Below, piece by piece: positions 39,863 to 49,362 of a DNA stretch of 64,000 bases; the stretch's first letter is position 1, and each line of letters starts with the position of its first letter. The stretch comes from Flavobacterium crocinum. GTDB lineage: Bacteria; Bacteroidota; Bacteroidia; Flavobacteriales; Flavobacteriaceae. The stretch is taken from NCBI RefSeq assembly GCF_003122385.1, contig NZ_CP029255.1, positions 1,240,001 to 1,304,000 on the forward strand, read 5' to 3'. A program made the translations under genes and the position numbers. The notes under the pieces are model-generated. The model saw nothing but the letters and a program-made list of their open reading frames with translations, did not search any database and was not told the DNA's origin.

Positions 39863-40906
39863 ATGCAGAAAATAAAAACAGCATTATTATCGTACGGAAT
39901 GTCGGGGAAAGTTTTTCACGCTCCGTTTTTAGATATTCATCAGGGATTTGAATTATTAGGTTCTTGGGAAAGAAGTAAAAAACTAATTCAGGAAGATTAT
40001 CCATACGTAAAAAGTTATGCCACTCTGGACGAACTTTTGGCAGACGATGTAGATCTGGTAATCGTAAATACACCAGTCGGAACACATTATGAATATGCGA
40101 AGAAAGTACTTCTGGCAGGAAAACATGCTGTGGTCGAAAAAGCTTTCACCACAACAGTTGCAGAAGCAAAAGAACTGGCAAAGATTGCAAAAGATAAAGG
40201 ACTGAAATTGGCCGTTTTTCAAAACAGAAGATGGGACAGTGATTTCAAAACCGTTAAGAAAATTATAGATGACGGCGTTTTGGGAGATTTAGTAGAAGCC
40301 GAATTTCATTTTGACCGATATAATCCCTTGTTGAGCCCGAAAGCGCATAAAGAAACGGCTAATGATGGCGCGGGAGTTTTGAAAGATTTAGGGCCACATA
40401 TTATCGATCAGGCCGTGAGTTTGTTTGGTTGTCCGAAATCAGTATTTGGAGACATTCGCGTAACAAGGGAAAACTCTGTAGTTGATGATTGGATCGATTT
40501 GACTTTGTTTTATGCCAATTTCAGAGTGAGAATAAAAGCAGGTTTTTTTGTGAGAGAAGCCAATCCGGCGTATACGCTTCATGGAAAAAAAGGTTCGTTT
40601 TTAAAACCTCGCGGAGACGTTCAGGAAGACGATTTAAAAGTAGGTAAGAAACCAAATTTGGATTCCTGGGGAACAGAAGATGAAAGTCTACAGGGACTTT
40701 TACATACTGAAATAGATGGTAAAATTTTGAGAGAAAAAGTACCAACACTTCAGGGGAATTATTTCAGTTTCTTTGATGGTGTTTACGATTCTATTGCAAA
40801 TCATAAACCAGAACCCGTTACTGCAGATGAAGGCGTAAAAGTAATGCAGATTATAGAAGCTGCCATTGCAAGTAACGCGCAGCAAAAAGTAATTAGCATA
40901 TTGTAA
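39863..40906 (+). CDS. Gfo/Idh/MocA-family oxidoreductase
   Basis: A 347-aa NAD(P)-dependent dehydrogenase. The N-terminal Rossmann domain starts KTALLSYGMSGKVFHAPFL, with GTHYEYAKKVLLAGKHAVVEK (the Glu-Lys catalytic pair region) near residue 80. The C-terminal Gfo/Idh/MocA domain follows from about 120, with FQNRRWDSDFKTVKKII at the domain link. Substrate is a sugar or polyol but cannot be fixed. Confidence 0.9.
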   Translation: MQKIKTALLSYGMSGKVFHAPFLDIHQGFELLGSWERSKKLIQEDYPYVKSYATLDELLADDVDLVIVNTPVGTHYEYAKKVLLAGKHAVVEKAFTTTVAEAKELAKIAKDKGLKLAVFQNRRWDSDFKTVKKIIDDGVLGDLVEAEFHFDRYNPLLSPKAHKETANDGAGVLKDLGPHIIDQAVSLFGCPKSVFGDIRVTRENSVVDDWIDLTLFYANFRVRIKAGFFVREANPAYTLHGKKGSFLKPRGDVQEDDLKVGKKPNLDSWGTEDESLQGLLHTEIDGKILREKVPTLQGNYFSFFDGVYDSIANHKPEPVTADEGVKVMQIIEAAIASNAQQKVISIL

Positions 40907-40939
40907 GGATTCCAATTATTTATAGATAGTAATATCATT

Positions 40940-41007
40940 CCGTAGGAATGTTTCATTGGTAGAAAAAAATAATATCGAGTAGATTTCGTGCCGTAGGAAC
41001 GTTTGAT
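40940..41007. repeat. Short direct repeat, 51-bp period
   Basis: CCGTAGGAATGTTTCAT (40940-40956) and CCGTAGGAACGTTTGAT (40991-41007) match at 15 of 17 bases. They lie in a 390-base gene-free gap that otherwise holds only a terminator and a -7 box. Confidence 0.5.
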
Positions 41008-41068
41008 ATGTTGGAATGTAGAAAATGATGTCAAAATCAAATGTTTCTGCAGCACAATCAAAACATAA

Positions 41069-41107
41069 AAAAGAAGCTATATCAATTTTGATACAGCTTC
41101 TTTTTTG
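41069..41107 (+). terminator. Terminator upstream of the MFS gene
   Basis: AAAAGAAGCT and AGCTTCTTTT pair with TATCAATTTTGATA inside as a second stem. It follows the Gfo/Idh gene after about 160 bases. Confidence 0.8.
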
Positions 41108-41266
41108 GTTTCAAATTAAAAAATGAAACAAATTATAATTCTACTAAACCCGAAAAATTGTAATTTTAATAAGAAGATTTCAATTAATAACCTTCGAATT
41201 TATAAACAATAACGTTGTAAATTGTGGATAACCCCAGGGGCTATGCACTTTCACAACCGTTTTTAG

Positions 41267-41274
41267 TATTTTTG
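41267..41274 (+). promoter_or_regulatory. -7 box of the MFS gene
   Basis: TATTTTTG, 23 bases before the start codon. A clear -33 TTG is not present. Confidence 0.45.
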
Positions 41275-41297
41275 AAAATATCCAAACAAAATTCAAT

Positions 41298-42518
41298 ATG
41301 CTGATAAACTTTAATCCATTAGCGCTTTTTCAAACCAAAGGAAAAATCAAGAAAGTATTTAGAGAAGCAAAAGCTTCTTATTTAAACCGAATTCGATTGG
41401 CCGTTGGAATGTTTTATTTTGGAATGGGTTTAAGTTTTGCAACCTGGGCGAGTCGAATTCCGGATATTAAAACAGCCTTGCATTTAACCGAAGGTGATTT
41501 GGGTTCTATACTTTTTGCGCTTCCGGTTGGACAATTGACTATAATGCCGTTTTCAGGAAAAATGGTAACTAAATTTGGGAGTCATCGTATTTTGATTTTC
41601 TCTCTTATAATGTATGTTTTCTGTCTTATTAATTTAGGATTAGCAACAACAGCATTACAATTATCTCTTGGATTATTTTTGTTTGGTTTGTTTGGAAATC
41701 TTGCCAATATTGCTGTAAACACACAAGGCGTTTATACCGAAGTTTTATTCAAAAAAACAATTATGTCATCGTTTCATGGGATGTGGAGTTTTGCAGGATT
41801 CACAGGCGCATTGGTTGGATTGGGGATGTTGACTTTAAAATTAAATCCGTTGCATCATTTTATAATTGTTGGAATCATTGTTTTATTGATGGTGGCATTT
41901 AATTTCAAATTTTTGGTCAGAGCCAAAGAAAAATCAAAAGCCAAAGACGAGAAAAAGAAGTTATTTGTAAAACCCGATTCTGCGTTGCTGTGGTTGGGTG
42001 TTATCGGATTCTGTAGTATGGCGAGCGAAGGCGTTATGTTCGATTGGAGTGGTGTTTACTTTAAAGATATTGTAAAAGCACCGGGACCTTTGGTTGTTTT
42101 AGGTTATACTTCTTTTATGATTATGATGGCAAGTGGTAGATTCCTTGGCGACGGCTTAATTAATAAGTTTGGTCGCGAACGTGTGATGCAGATTAGCGGC
42201 GTTATGATTTCGGCGGGACTTTTTACAGCTGTTTTTCTTCCTTATATTATTCCATGTACCATTGCTTTTATGTTTGTTGGTTTGGGAGTTGCTACTATTG
42301 TTCCTACCGTTTATAGTATTGCAGGCAAAAACCCCACGGTTCCTGCTGGCGAGGCTTTAACAATTGTTTCGAGTGTAAGTTTCCTTGGGTTTTTAATGGG
42401 CCCACCAGTAATTGGACATATCGCTCAAAGTTTTGGATTGCAGTTCTCTTTTGCCTTTATCGGAATTTTTGGAGTGCTGATCGCTTTTATGGTTTCTAAA
42501 ATTAGAACGACAGCTTAA
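41298..42518 (+). CDS. MFS transporter
   Basis: A 406-aa protein with about 12 hydrophobic membrane segments. The first is LAVGMFYFGMGLSFATWASRIPDIK, followed by DLGSILFALPVGQLTIMPFSGKMVTKFGSHR, which contains the loop 2-3 motif of the family (G-x-x-x-K-x-G-x-R). A charged central loop (RAKEKSKAKDEKKK) separates the two halves. It resembles the YfcJ/YbjJ group by eye, but substrate is unknown. Confidence 0.9.
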   Translation: MLINFNPLALFQTKGKIKKVFREAKASYLNRIRLAVGMFYFGMGLSFATWASRIPDIKTALHLTEGDLGSILFALPVGQLTIMPFSGKMVTKFGSHRILIFSLIMYVFCLINLGLATTALQLSLGLFLFGLFGNLANIAVNTQGVYTEVLFKKTIMSSFHGMWSFAGFTGALVGLGMLTLKLNPLHHFIIVGIIVLLMVAFNFKFLVRAKEKSKAKDEKKKLFVKPDSALLWLGVIGFCSMASEGVMFDWSGVYFKDIVKAPGPLVVLGYTSFMIMMASGRFLGDGLINKFGRERVMQISGVMISAGLFTAVFLPYIIPCTIAFMFVGLGVATIVPTVYSIAGKNPTVPAGEALTIVSSVSFLGFLMGPPVIGHIAQSFGLQFSFAFIGIFGVLIAFMVSKIRTTA

Positions 42519-42550
42519 TTTCAATATAAAGCTTTTATTAAAATTATAAA

Positions 42551-42584
42551 ATCCTAAATAAATTTGTAAGAATTTATTTAGGAT
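42551..42584 (+). terminator. Hairpin after the MFS gene
   Basis: ATCCTAAATAAATT and AATTTATTTAGGAT pair perfectly over 14 bp around TGTAAG. No strong T-run follows. Confidence 0.6.
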
Positions 42585-42597
42585 TAAATATTTTGTT

Positions 42598-42605
42598 TAT
42601 ATTTG
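42598..42605 (+). promoter_or_regulatory. -7 box of the TonB receptor gene
   Basis: TATATTTG, 107 bases before the start. The -33 region is not clear. Confidence 0.4.
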
Positions 42606-42712
42606 AATGGTAAGCATCTTGTTTAACATTGAAATTTTTCCAAAAACCAATTTTATCTTTTGAATACAGGATTAGAATCCTAAAGTAATTTTCAAAGTAA
42701 ATTGGATTTTTA

Positions 42713-45532
42713 ATGGAAAAAAAATACGCAGCCTTCCTCATTTTATTGGTTTTTAATCTTGTTGATGCTCAGCAGGAAATAACAGTTACAGGAATTGTAA
42801 TCGATGTCCGAACACAAAATCCGTTGGAAAATGTAGTGGTGACGATACAGAATACAGCTGTAATGCAGCTTACTTCAAAAACAGGGAAATTTGAACTTCA
42901 TATATTTCCAACCAAAGAACAATTGCTTTTGTTGAGAAGCCAAGGCTACAAAGATCTCCTTTTAAAACTCCAGTTTACTTCAGGGCAAAATATAAATCTT
43001 GGTATTTTACAATTAGAAGATACTTATTCAGATGAAGTTCCTGCGGCCTTAATCACATTGTCTGACAATGATTTGTCTGAAGATAATGGTTCTTCTGAAA
43101 TGACATCAGGTCTTTTGCAGTCTTCGAGAGATGCTTTCATGCAGGCATCGGCTTTTAATTGGGGACAAGCCAGATTTAGAGTTCGTGGTTTAGACAGCGA
43201 AAATGCCACAACAATGCTCAATGGCATGACCATGAATAAAATCTACGATGGCAGACCGCAATGGAGCAATTGGGGAGGATTGAATAATGTACTTCGAAAT
43301 CAGGAATTTTCAGTTGGAACTAGTGCGTCCAGTTATGCTTTTGGCGGAATTTTAGGTACACAGCAAATTGCAACAAGAGCTTCATTATACCGAAAAGGAA
43401 GTTCACTTACCTTTTCTGGAAGCAATGGAGCTTATACTTGGCGTGGAATTGCAACAGAAGCTTCAGGAATGAATTCTTCGGGCTGGGCGTATGTAATTTC
43501 GGCTGGAAAACGATGGGCCGATGAAGGTTATTTTGAAGGAACCAATTTTGATGCAGATTCCTTTTTTCTTAGTGTTGAAAAGAAATTGAATACTAAACAC
43601 GCTCTAAATTTTACAGGGTTTTATACGCCAAATTCACGAGGAAAAAATTCTCCGAATACCGCTGAGGTTAGCGATTTAATGGGAGAAAAATACAATTCAT
43701 ACTGGGGATTTCAGAGTGGAGAAAAACGTAATGCAAGAGTGAAAAATGTAGAAGAACCAGTTTTGATGCTGAATCATTATTTTAAAATTAATGAGAAAAC
43801 AAATCTGAATTCAGCGGTTATGTATCAATTTGGAAAAGTTGGAAACAGCAATATTGATTATCAAAATGCCGATAGTCCTGATCCTGTTTATTACAGAAAA
43901 ATGCCGAGTTTTTTTAGTTCGTTATATGCGAAAGATCATGGCGAGTTTTCAGGAGAATTTACGCCAGATTATGAAAATGCAGGAAAAAGTAAAATCACTT
44001 TTTTAGAAAATTCCCAGATAGATTGGAATGCAATGTATCTCGCCAATCAAAAGCCAGCAGCTAATGGTTATGAACCCTCAAAAAGTCATTATGTTTTGTA
44101 CGAAGACAGAACCGACGACAAGACTTTTGCAATCAATTCAAATCTAAATTCTCAGTTAGCGCCCAATATTTCTTTTGATGGAGGATTTGCTTTTCGAAAA
44201 CTAAAATCCCATAATTATCAGTATTTATTGGATCTTTTAGGCGGAGAATATTTTGATGATATTGATCCGTTTTACAAAGGAAACCTTTCGCAATCTGATT
44301 TACTTCATCCAGATAGAAAGGTAAAACAGGGAGATATTTACGGCTATAATTATAATTTTTTAGCCAATACTTTGGACATCTTTACACAATTTAAATTTAC
44401 ATATAACAAGACTGAATTTTATTTGGCACAATCGTATTCGATGTCCAATTATCAAAGAGAAGGATTGTATCAAAACGGACTTTATCCAACGAATTCTCTA
44501 GGAAAAAGTGAGAGCATAAATTTTGAAAATTTTGGTTTTAAAGGAGGATTCACTTATAAAATTTCAGGGAAGCAGTCGTTGTTTTTTAATGCGGCTCATT
44601 TGACAAGAGCGCCTTCGCTTCGAAATACTTTTTCGAATTCAAGATTAAACAATTCGATAGTGGACGGAATCGAAAGCGAAACGATTTCCAGTGCTGATGC
44701 CAATTATGTGTATCGATCACCAAAACTAAAACTACGTTTAACAGCTTATTATACTTTAATTAAAAACAGCCCCAAAACCTCTTTCTTTTATGCCGAAGGA
44801 ATTTTTGATGATGGAGCAGGTTATGATGCGACAGATGCTTTCGTAAACCAGACTTTGACACATTTGGATAAGAAAAATATAGGAACAGAATTGAGTTTCG
44901 AATATCAGCTTTCTTCAACAATAAAAACCACTTTAGCTGTAGCTTTTGGAAATTATGTTTACAGCAGTAATCCAAATGTAACGATCACTAATGATGCTAA
45001 TGCTGCAATAGAAGGGAAACAGAAGATTTTTGATTTTGGAGAAGCTTACCTTAAAAATTATAGACAGCCAGGAACTCCTCAGCAGGCTTATTCGTTTGGA
45101 TTAGAATATCGAGATCCAAAGTTTTGGTGGATTGGTGCAAATGTTAATTATTTGGCTGAAAATTATATTGATGTTTCACCTATTTCGAGGACATCACAAT
45201 TCTATATTAATCCTGCAAACGGTTTTCCTTTTCCCGAAGCAACTTTTGAAAGAGGGAATGAACTCCTAAAGCAAGAACGATTTGATCCTGTAATAGTATT
45301 GAATGTCAGTGGCGGTAAGTCATGGCGCATTCATAAAAAATTTATTGGACTTTTTGCAAGTGTCAATAACGCGCTAAATACAATTTATAAAACAGGCGGT
45401 TTTGAACAGGCTAGAAATGCCAATTTCAGAGCCTTGAATCAGGATGTCTCCAGCGGAACCCCTTCTTTTGGTCCAAGATATTATTACGGTTATGGACGAA
45501 CTTATTTTTTAAACCTCACGATAGGTTTGTAA
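42713..45532 (+). CDS. TonB-dependent outer-membrane receptor
   Basis: A 939-aa receptor with a signal peptide (FLILLVFNLVDAQ). It opens with a carboxypeptidase-regulatory-like domain (about 20-110: EITVTGIVIDVRTQNPLENVVVTI). The plug follows (FRVRGLDSENATTMLNGM, GTSASSYAFGGILGTQQIA), then a long barrel to the end with a C-terminal YYYGYGRTYFLNLTIGL. It is paired with a DUF5689 lipoprotein 17 bases downstream, instead of a SusD partner. Ligand is unknown; neither siderophore nor glycan genes are near. Confidence 0.93.
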   Translation: MEKKYAAFLILLVFNLVDAQQEITVTGIVIDVRTQNPLENVVVTIQNTAVMQLTSKTGKFELHIFPTKEQLLLLRSQGYKDLLLKLQFTSGQNINLGILQLEDTYSDEVPAALITLSDNDLSEDNGSSEMTSGLLQSSRDAFMQASAFNWGQARFRVRGLDSENATTMLNGMTMNKIYDGRPQWSNWGGLNNVLRNQEFSVGTSASSYAFGGILGTQQIATRASLYRKGSSLTFSGSNGAYTWRGIATEASGMNSSGWAYVISAGKRWADEGYFEGTNFDADSFFLSVEKKLNTKHALNFTGFYTPNSRGKNSPNTAEVSDLMGEKYNSYWGFQSGEKRNARVKNVEEPVLMLNHYFKINEKTNLNSAVMYQFGKVGNSNIDYQNADSPDPVYYRKMPSFFSSLYAKDHGEFSGEFTPDYENAGKSKITFLENSQIDWNAMYLANQKPAANGYEPSKSHYVLYEDRTDDKTFAINSNLNSQLAPNISFDGGFAFRKLKSHNYQYLLDLLGGEYFDDIDPFYKGNLSQSDLLHPDRKVKQGDIYGYNYNFLANTLDIFTQFKFTYNKTEFYLAQSYSMSNYQREGLYQNGLYPTNSLGKSESINFENFGFKGGFTYKISGKQSLFFNAAHLTRAPSLRNTFSNSRLNNSIVDGIESETISSADANYVYRSPKLKLRLTAYYTLIKNSPKTSFFYAEGIFDDGAGYDATDAFVNQTLTHLDKKNIGTELSFEYQLSSTIKTTLAVAFGNYVYSSNPNVTITNDANAAIEGKQKIFDFGEAYLKNYRQPGTPQQAYSFGLEYRDPKFWWIGANVNYLAENYIDVSPISRTSQFYINPANGFPFPEATFERGNELLKQERFDPVIVLNVSGGKSWRIHKKFIGLFASVNNALNTIYKTGGFEQARNANFRALNQDVSSGTPSFGPRYYYGYGRTYFLNLTIGL

Positions 45533-45549
45533 ATCAAAATTTAATGGTC

Positions 45550-46899
45550 ATGAAAAACACATTTTTAAAAGTATTTTTTGGAATTGTATTAATAGTAACA
45601 ATCAGTTGTAGTAATGAAACAGAAACACCAAAATTGGTGTGCACACAGCCAGATTTAACAGTAAATAAGACCGTAGAAAAAGTATATGAACTCTCCAGTA
45701 ATACAGCAAAACAATATTTGTATGATGATATAATGGAAGCTTATGTAATTTCAAGTGATGAAGAAGGGAATTTTTTCAAAACAATTTATCTGCAGACAAA
45801 AGCAACAGATAAACTTCTGGCAATAGGTTTTAGTGTTCCGGTTGATGCATCCAATACTTACATTGATTACAGGCTTGGCAATAAAGTGTATGTAAAGCTT
45901 AAAAGTCAGTTTACAGATTTGTATTATGGCGGATTAAGAATTGGAAGTTTATATGTAAGCAATGCAGGCGATCCGACAATTGGAAGAATTTCTCAGAATG
46001 AATATAAAAATGTACTAAACGCCTCGTGTACTATAATTGATGAGAATCAATTAGTTGAATCGCTTTCTATTGAAGAAGCACTTAATGACAGCAAATTGAA
46101 TACTTTAATAGAACTGAATGATGTTGAGTTTACTGAAGCTGCATTGGGACGTCATTACTTTGAAGAATCAAATAATGTTGGCGGATCTACCAATTGGAAT
46201 TTGAGAGATAAAACCGGTAATCAGATTATTTTAAGAACCAGCAGTTATGCAAAATTTGCAGATCATTTTGTTCCTGAAGGAAGCGGAAAAGTGAGAGGTA
46301 TTATAACAAAATTTGGATCGGATTATCAATTGATGATTCGTTCGGAAAATGATGTCGAGATGAATGGAAAACGCAACACACCCTTTTTTGCAGAAGATTT
46401 TCAGTCGGTTAAAAACAATGTCAATTTTGCATTGCCGGGCTGGAGCAATATTGTAGAAAAAGCCACTAAATTATGGAAAAGCATGTTGTATTCCGGAAAC
46501 GGTTATGCCGAATTTAATACCACAAGTACAACGGCCGCCGAAAATGTTGCCTGGCTAATTACTCCGAAAATAAATTTAACAGGTTATAAAAATGCTGTTT
46601 TATCTTTTAGAAGCGCGCAACACGATTTAAAAGTAGATTCGTCTTTAAATACATTGGAAATTTATGTTTCGACCAATTTTGATGGTTCAAATGTGACTAA
46701 AGCCAAATGGACAAAGCTTGAAGCAAAAGTTCCTTCACTTTCAAATCCTTCCCGTGAATTTATGAGTTCAGGTGGAATTGATCTTTCAGCTTATACTGGA
46801 AATATTTACATCGGATTTAAGTATATCGGCTCAGGAAAAGATAAAACGTTAAACGGAGCTTTTATGGTGGATGATATTAAGATATTTGGAGAAAAATAA
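45550..46899 (+). CDS. DUF5689 / choice-of-anchor J lipoprotein
   Basis: A 449-aa protein with a lipobox (IVLIVTISC, about Cys20). Residues about 35-260 fit DUF5689, an OB-fold-like substrate-binding part (YDDIMEAYVISSDEEGNFFKTIYLQ, GSGKVRGIITKFGSDYQLMIRSENDV). About 270-450 is a beta-sandwich of the choice-of-anchor J kind (FFAEDFQSVKNNVNFALPGW, NGAFMVDDIKIFGEK). It is coupled to the TonB receptor before it, so it probably helps catch the same ligand. ATG 45544 six bases earlier is equally possible. Confidence 0.88.
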   Translation: MKNTFLKVFFGIVLIVTISCSNETETPKLVCTQPDLTVNKTVEKVYELSSNTAKQYLYDDIMEAYVISSDEEGNFFKTIYLQTKATDKLLAIGFSVPVDASNTYIDYRLGNKVYVKLKSQFTDLYYGGLRIGSLYVSNAGDPTIGRISQNEYKNVLNASCTIIDENQLVESLSIEEALNDSKLNTLIELNDVEFTEAALGRHYFEESNNVGGSTNWNLRDKTGNQIILRTSSYAKFADHFVPEGSGKVRGIITKFGSDYQLMIRSENDVEMNGKRNTPFFAEDFQSVKNNVNFALPGWSNIVEKATKLWKSMLYSGNGYAEFNTTSTTAAENVAWLITPKINLTGYKNAVLSFRSAQHDLKVDSSLNTLEIYVSTNFDGSNVTKAKWTKLEAKVPSLSNPSREFMSSGGIDLSAYTGNIYIGFKYIGSGKDKTLNGAFMVDDIKIFGEK

Positions 46900-47036
46900 G
46901 ATGCAGTTTTTATTTTAATAAATAATGAGTTGGTTTTTAGAGTTTTATTGAAAAGTTTGTAGTTTTTGGATTTCAAATCCCTGAAATCTAATTGAATTTT
47001 GTATTTTGGTCATCCCAAATCAATACAAAAACAAAT

Positions 47037-47894
47037 ATGAAAACCTACTTTATTGCCATCTTAATGATGGTGTTTCCATTCTTGATGCATAGTCAGGATG
47101 ATGTTAAATTAAAGCAGATTAACATTGTAAAAACAAATTACCAAAACTCTAAAGACGGTGAAATTGTTAACAAAACAATGGTCTTTAAAGAGGGCAAACT
47201 TCAGACAATCACAACTTCAGATGTCGTACAGCATTTCTATTACAATAAAAACGGATTATTAGATATGACCGTTAAAGATAAAATAGGAAGTGACTGGAAA
47301 GAAGTAATTAATTACACTTATAACACTGATAATAATATTACCAAATTTGTCAAAAAATATCAGGAAGGGCCAAATTACATTACCAAAACCGTTTCGTTTG
47401 TTTATGAAGGAGCAAGGGTAAAAGTAACCACTAAAAAAAGCACTAATCATCAGAATTTAGTAGATGATATCGAATATTTGGTTGAAAACGGTATCATTGT
47501 AAGACGTACTTCTCGTGATAGAAATAAAGCTATCATTGGAAAATTAGAATACGTTTATGTAAACGATAACGTATCTAAACACAAAGGTTTAGTTGGAGAT
47601 AAAATCTCTAAATCGTATACTTATGACGATAAAAAATCGGTAGATCAGTTAATTGTTCAGGGGCTTTTTGGTGATAATTACAGAGTAATTGTGCCTATGA
47701 TTTCTTACCACGAAGACGAGTTTGAATTTGAATCTATTTCATACAATAATGAAATGAACTTTAGTCCATCATCAACAGCATTAGTTGCGGTAAGCAGAAA
47801 ATACAAATACAACAAATTAAACTTTCCAATTTCCTGTTCCCAAATTGAAGAGAACGGAATTGTAAAAACGGAAAAAACGTTTATTTACGAGTAA
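47037..47894 (+). CDS. Secreted protein of unknown function
   Basis: A 285-aa protein with a signal peptide (TYFIAILMMVFPFLMHSQ). The frame extends upstream to a TTG at 46992, which would destroy the signal peptide, so ATG 47037 is used. The body is a run of short beta strands with YD-like units (FYYNKNGLLDMTVKD, YTYNTDNNITKFVKKY, LEYVYVNDNVSKHKG). These resemble the repeated beta-hairpins of RHS/YD proteins at low similarity. No family is named. Confidence 0.7.
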   Translation: MKTYFIAILMMVFPFLMHSQDDVKLKQINIVKTNYQNSKDGEIVNKTMVFKEGKLQTITTSDVVQHFYYNKNGLLDMTVKDKIGSDWKEVINYTYNTDNNITKFVKKYQEGPNYITKTVSFVYEGARVKVTTKKSTNHQNLVDDIEYLVENGIIVRRTSRDRNKAIIGKLEYVYVNDNVSKHKGLVGDKISKSYTYDDKKSVDQLIVQGLFGDNYRVIVPMISYHEDEFEFESISYNNEMNFSPSSTALVAVSRKYKYNKLNFPISCSQIEENGIVKTEKTFIYE

Positions 47895-47923
47895 ACGTTT
47901 CATACTGAGAGACCAATTCAGAT

Positions 47924-47968
47924 AAATGGAATTTTGTTGAGGTAAAACTTAACGAGGTTCCATTTTTT
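47924..47968 (+). terminator. Terminator after the secreted protein gene
   Basis: AAATGGAA and TTCCATTT pair, with an inner GTT/AAC stem and a T-run. Confidence 0.6.
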
Positions 47969-48012
47969 ATTGCTTGTAAGCAGTATATAAATTTAAAAAC
48001 GAAATTGTATAA

Positions 48013-48042
48013 TTGATTGTAGCTTACAAATCATTAAATTTG
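48013..48042 (+). promoter_or_regulatory. Promoter of hflX
   Basis: TTG (48013-48015), 19-base spacer, TAAATTTG (48035-48042), about 16 bases before the start. Confidence 0.65.
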
Positions 48043-48058
48043 CAGCTTATTCAAGATT

Positions 48059-49288
48059 ATGTTAGAAAAAGAAGTTATAAATTTTGAGAGAACCGTAATT
48101 GTCGGTATTGTTACTCAAAATCAAAGTGAAGAGAAACTAAATGAATATTTAGACGAATTGGAGTTTTTGACGTTTACCGCAGGAGGTGAAGTGATTAAAC
48201 GCTTTTCGCAAAAAATGGAACGCCCAAATCCAAAGACTTTTGTGGGTACAGGAAAAATTGATGACATTAATCTTTTTGTAAAAGAGAACAAAATATCGAC
48301 TGTAATTTTTGATGATGAGCTTACGCCTTCTCAACAAAAAAATATTTCCAGAATTATTGATTGTAAGATTCTGGACAGGACGAACTTGATTCTGGATATT
48401 TTTGCGCAAAGAGCTGAAACTTCGTATGCAAGAACTCAGGTAGAATTGGCTCAGTGTCAATATTTGTTACCAAGACTTTCGGGTTTATGGACACACCTTG
48501 AACGTCAAAAAGGAGGTATTGGTATGCGTGGACCGGGAGAAACAGAGATCGAAACAGACAGACGTATTGTGCGTGACCGAATTTCGTTACTGAAAGATAA
48601 AATCAAAACGATTGACAAACAAATGAGTATTCAGAGAAGCAACCGTGGCGCAATGGTTCGTGTGGCTTTGGTTGGATATACCAACGTTGGAAAATCGACT
48701 TTGATGAATGCAATTGGTAAAAGTGATGTTTTTGTTGAGAACAAATTGTTTGCGACTTTAGATACAACGGTTCGAAAAGTGGTAATTAAAAACCTGCCAT
48801 TTTTACTTTCAGATACTGTTGGTTTTATTAGAAAATTGCCGACACAATTGGTAGATTCTTTTAAAAGTACACTGGATGAGGTTCGTGAAGCCGATTTACT
48901 TTTGCATGTAGTAGACATTTCGCACCCGGATTTTGAGGATCATATAGAATCTGTAAACAAAACGCTTCAGGAAATTAAAAGCAATGATAAGCCAACAATT
49001 ATGGTTTTTAATAAAATCGATGCTTACAAACACCTGACAATCGAAGAAGATGATTTGATTACCGAAAGAACCAGAAAACACTGGACACTTGACGAATGGA
49101 AACAAACTTGGATGAGTAATGTTGGAGAAGATAATGCATTGTTTATTTCGGCCAGAAACAAAGAGAATTTTGAAGAATTCAGAGAAGTTGTTTATGAAGC
49201 CGTTCGACAAATTCATATTACACGTTTTCCTTATAACAAATTCTTGTATCCTGATTATAAAGATGCAATTGAAAAAGAAGAAGAATAA
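48059..49288 (+). CDS. hflX: GTPase HflX
   Basis: A 409-aa ribosome-associated GTPase that splits stalled or stress-hibernating 70S ribosomes. The N-terminal domain has GTGKIDDINLFVKENKISTVIFDDELTP. The HflX GTP-binding region has GIGMRGPGETEIETDRR, then G1 ALVGYTNVGKSTLMNAI, G3 DTVGFIRKLP and G4 FNKID. The coiled-coil link (SLLKDKIKTIDKQMSIQRS) is in place. Confidence 0.96.
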   Translation: MLEKEVINFERTVIVGIVTQNQSEEKLNEYLDELEFLTFTAGGEVIKRFSQKMERPNPKTFVGTGKIDDINLFVKENKISTVIFDDELTPSQQKNISRIIDCKILDRTNLILDIFAQRAETSYARTQVELAQCQYLLPRLSGLWTHLERQKGGIGMRGPGETEIETDRRIVRDRISLLKDKIKTIDKQMSIQRSNRGAMVRVALVGYTNVGKSTLMNAIGKSDVFVENKLFATLDTTVRKVVIKNLPFLLSDTVGFIRKLPTQLVDSFKSTLDEVREADLLLHVVDISHPDFEDHIESVNKTLQEIKSNDKPTIMVFNKIDAYKHLTIEEDDLITERTRKHWTLDEWKQTWMSNVGEDNALFISARNKENFEEFREVVYEAVRQIHITRFPYNKFLYPDYKDAIEKEEE

Positions 49289-49309
49289 ACAGATATTTTA
49301 ATAAGCGAA

Positions 49310-49344
49310 AAACTCCCAAAATTAACTTTTTGGGAGTTTTTTTA
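49310..49344. terminator. Convergent terminator after hflX
   Basis: AAACTCCCAAAA and TTTTTGGGAGTTT pair around TTAAC with T-runs on the plus side; it lies between two converging genes. Confidence 0.85.
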
Positions 49345-49362
49345 TTTCTATTGGAATGAAAA

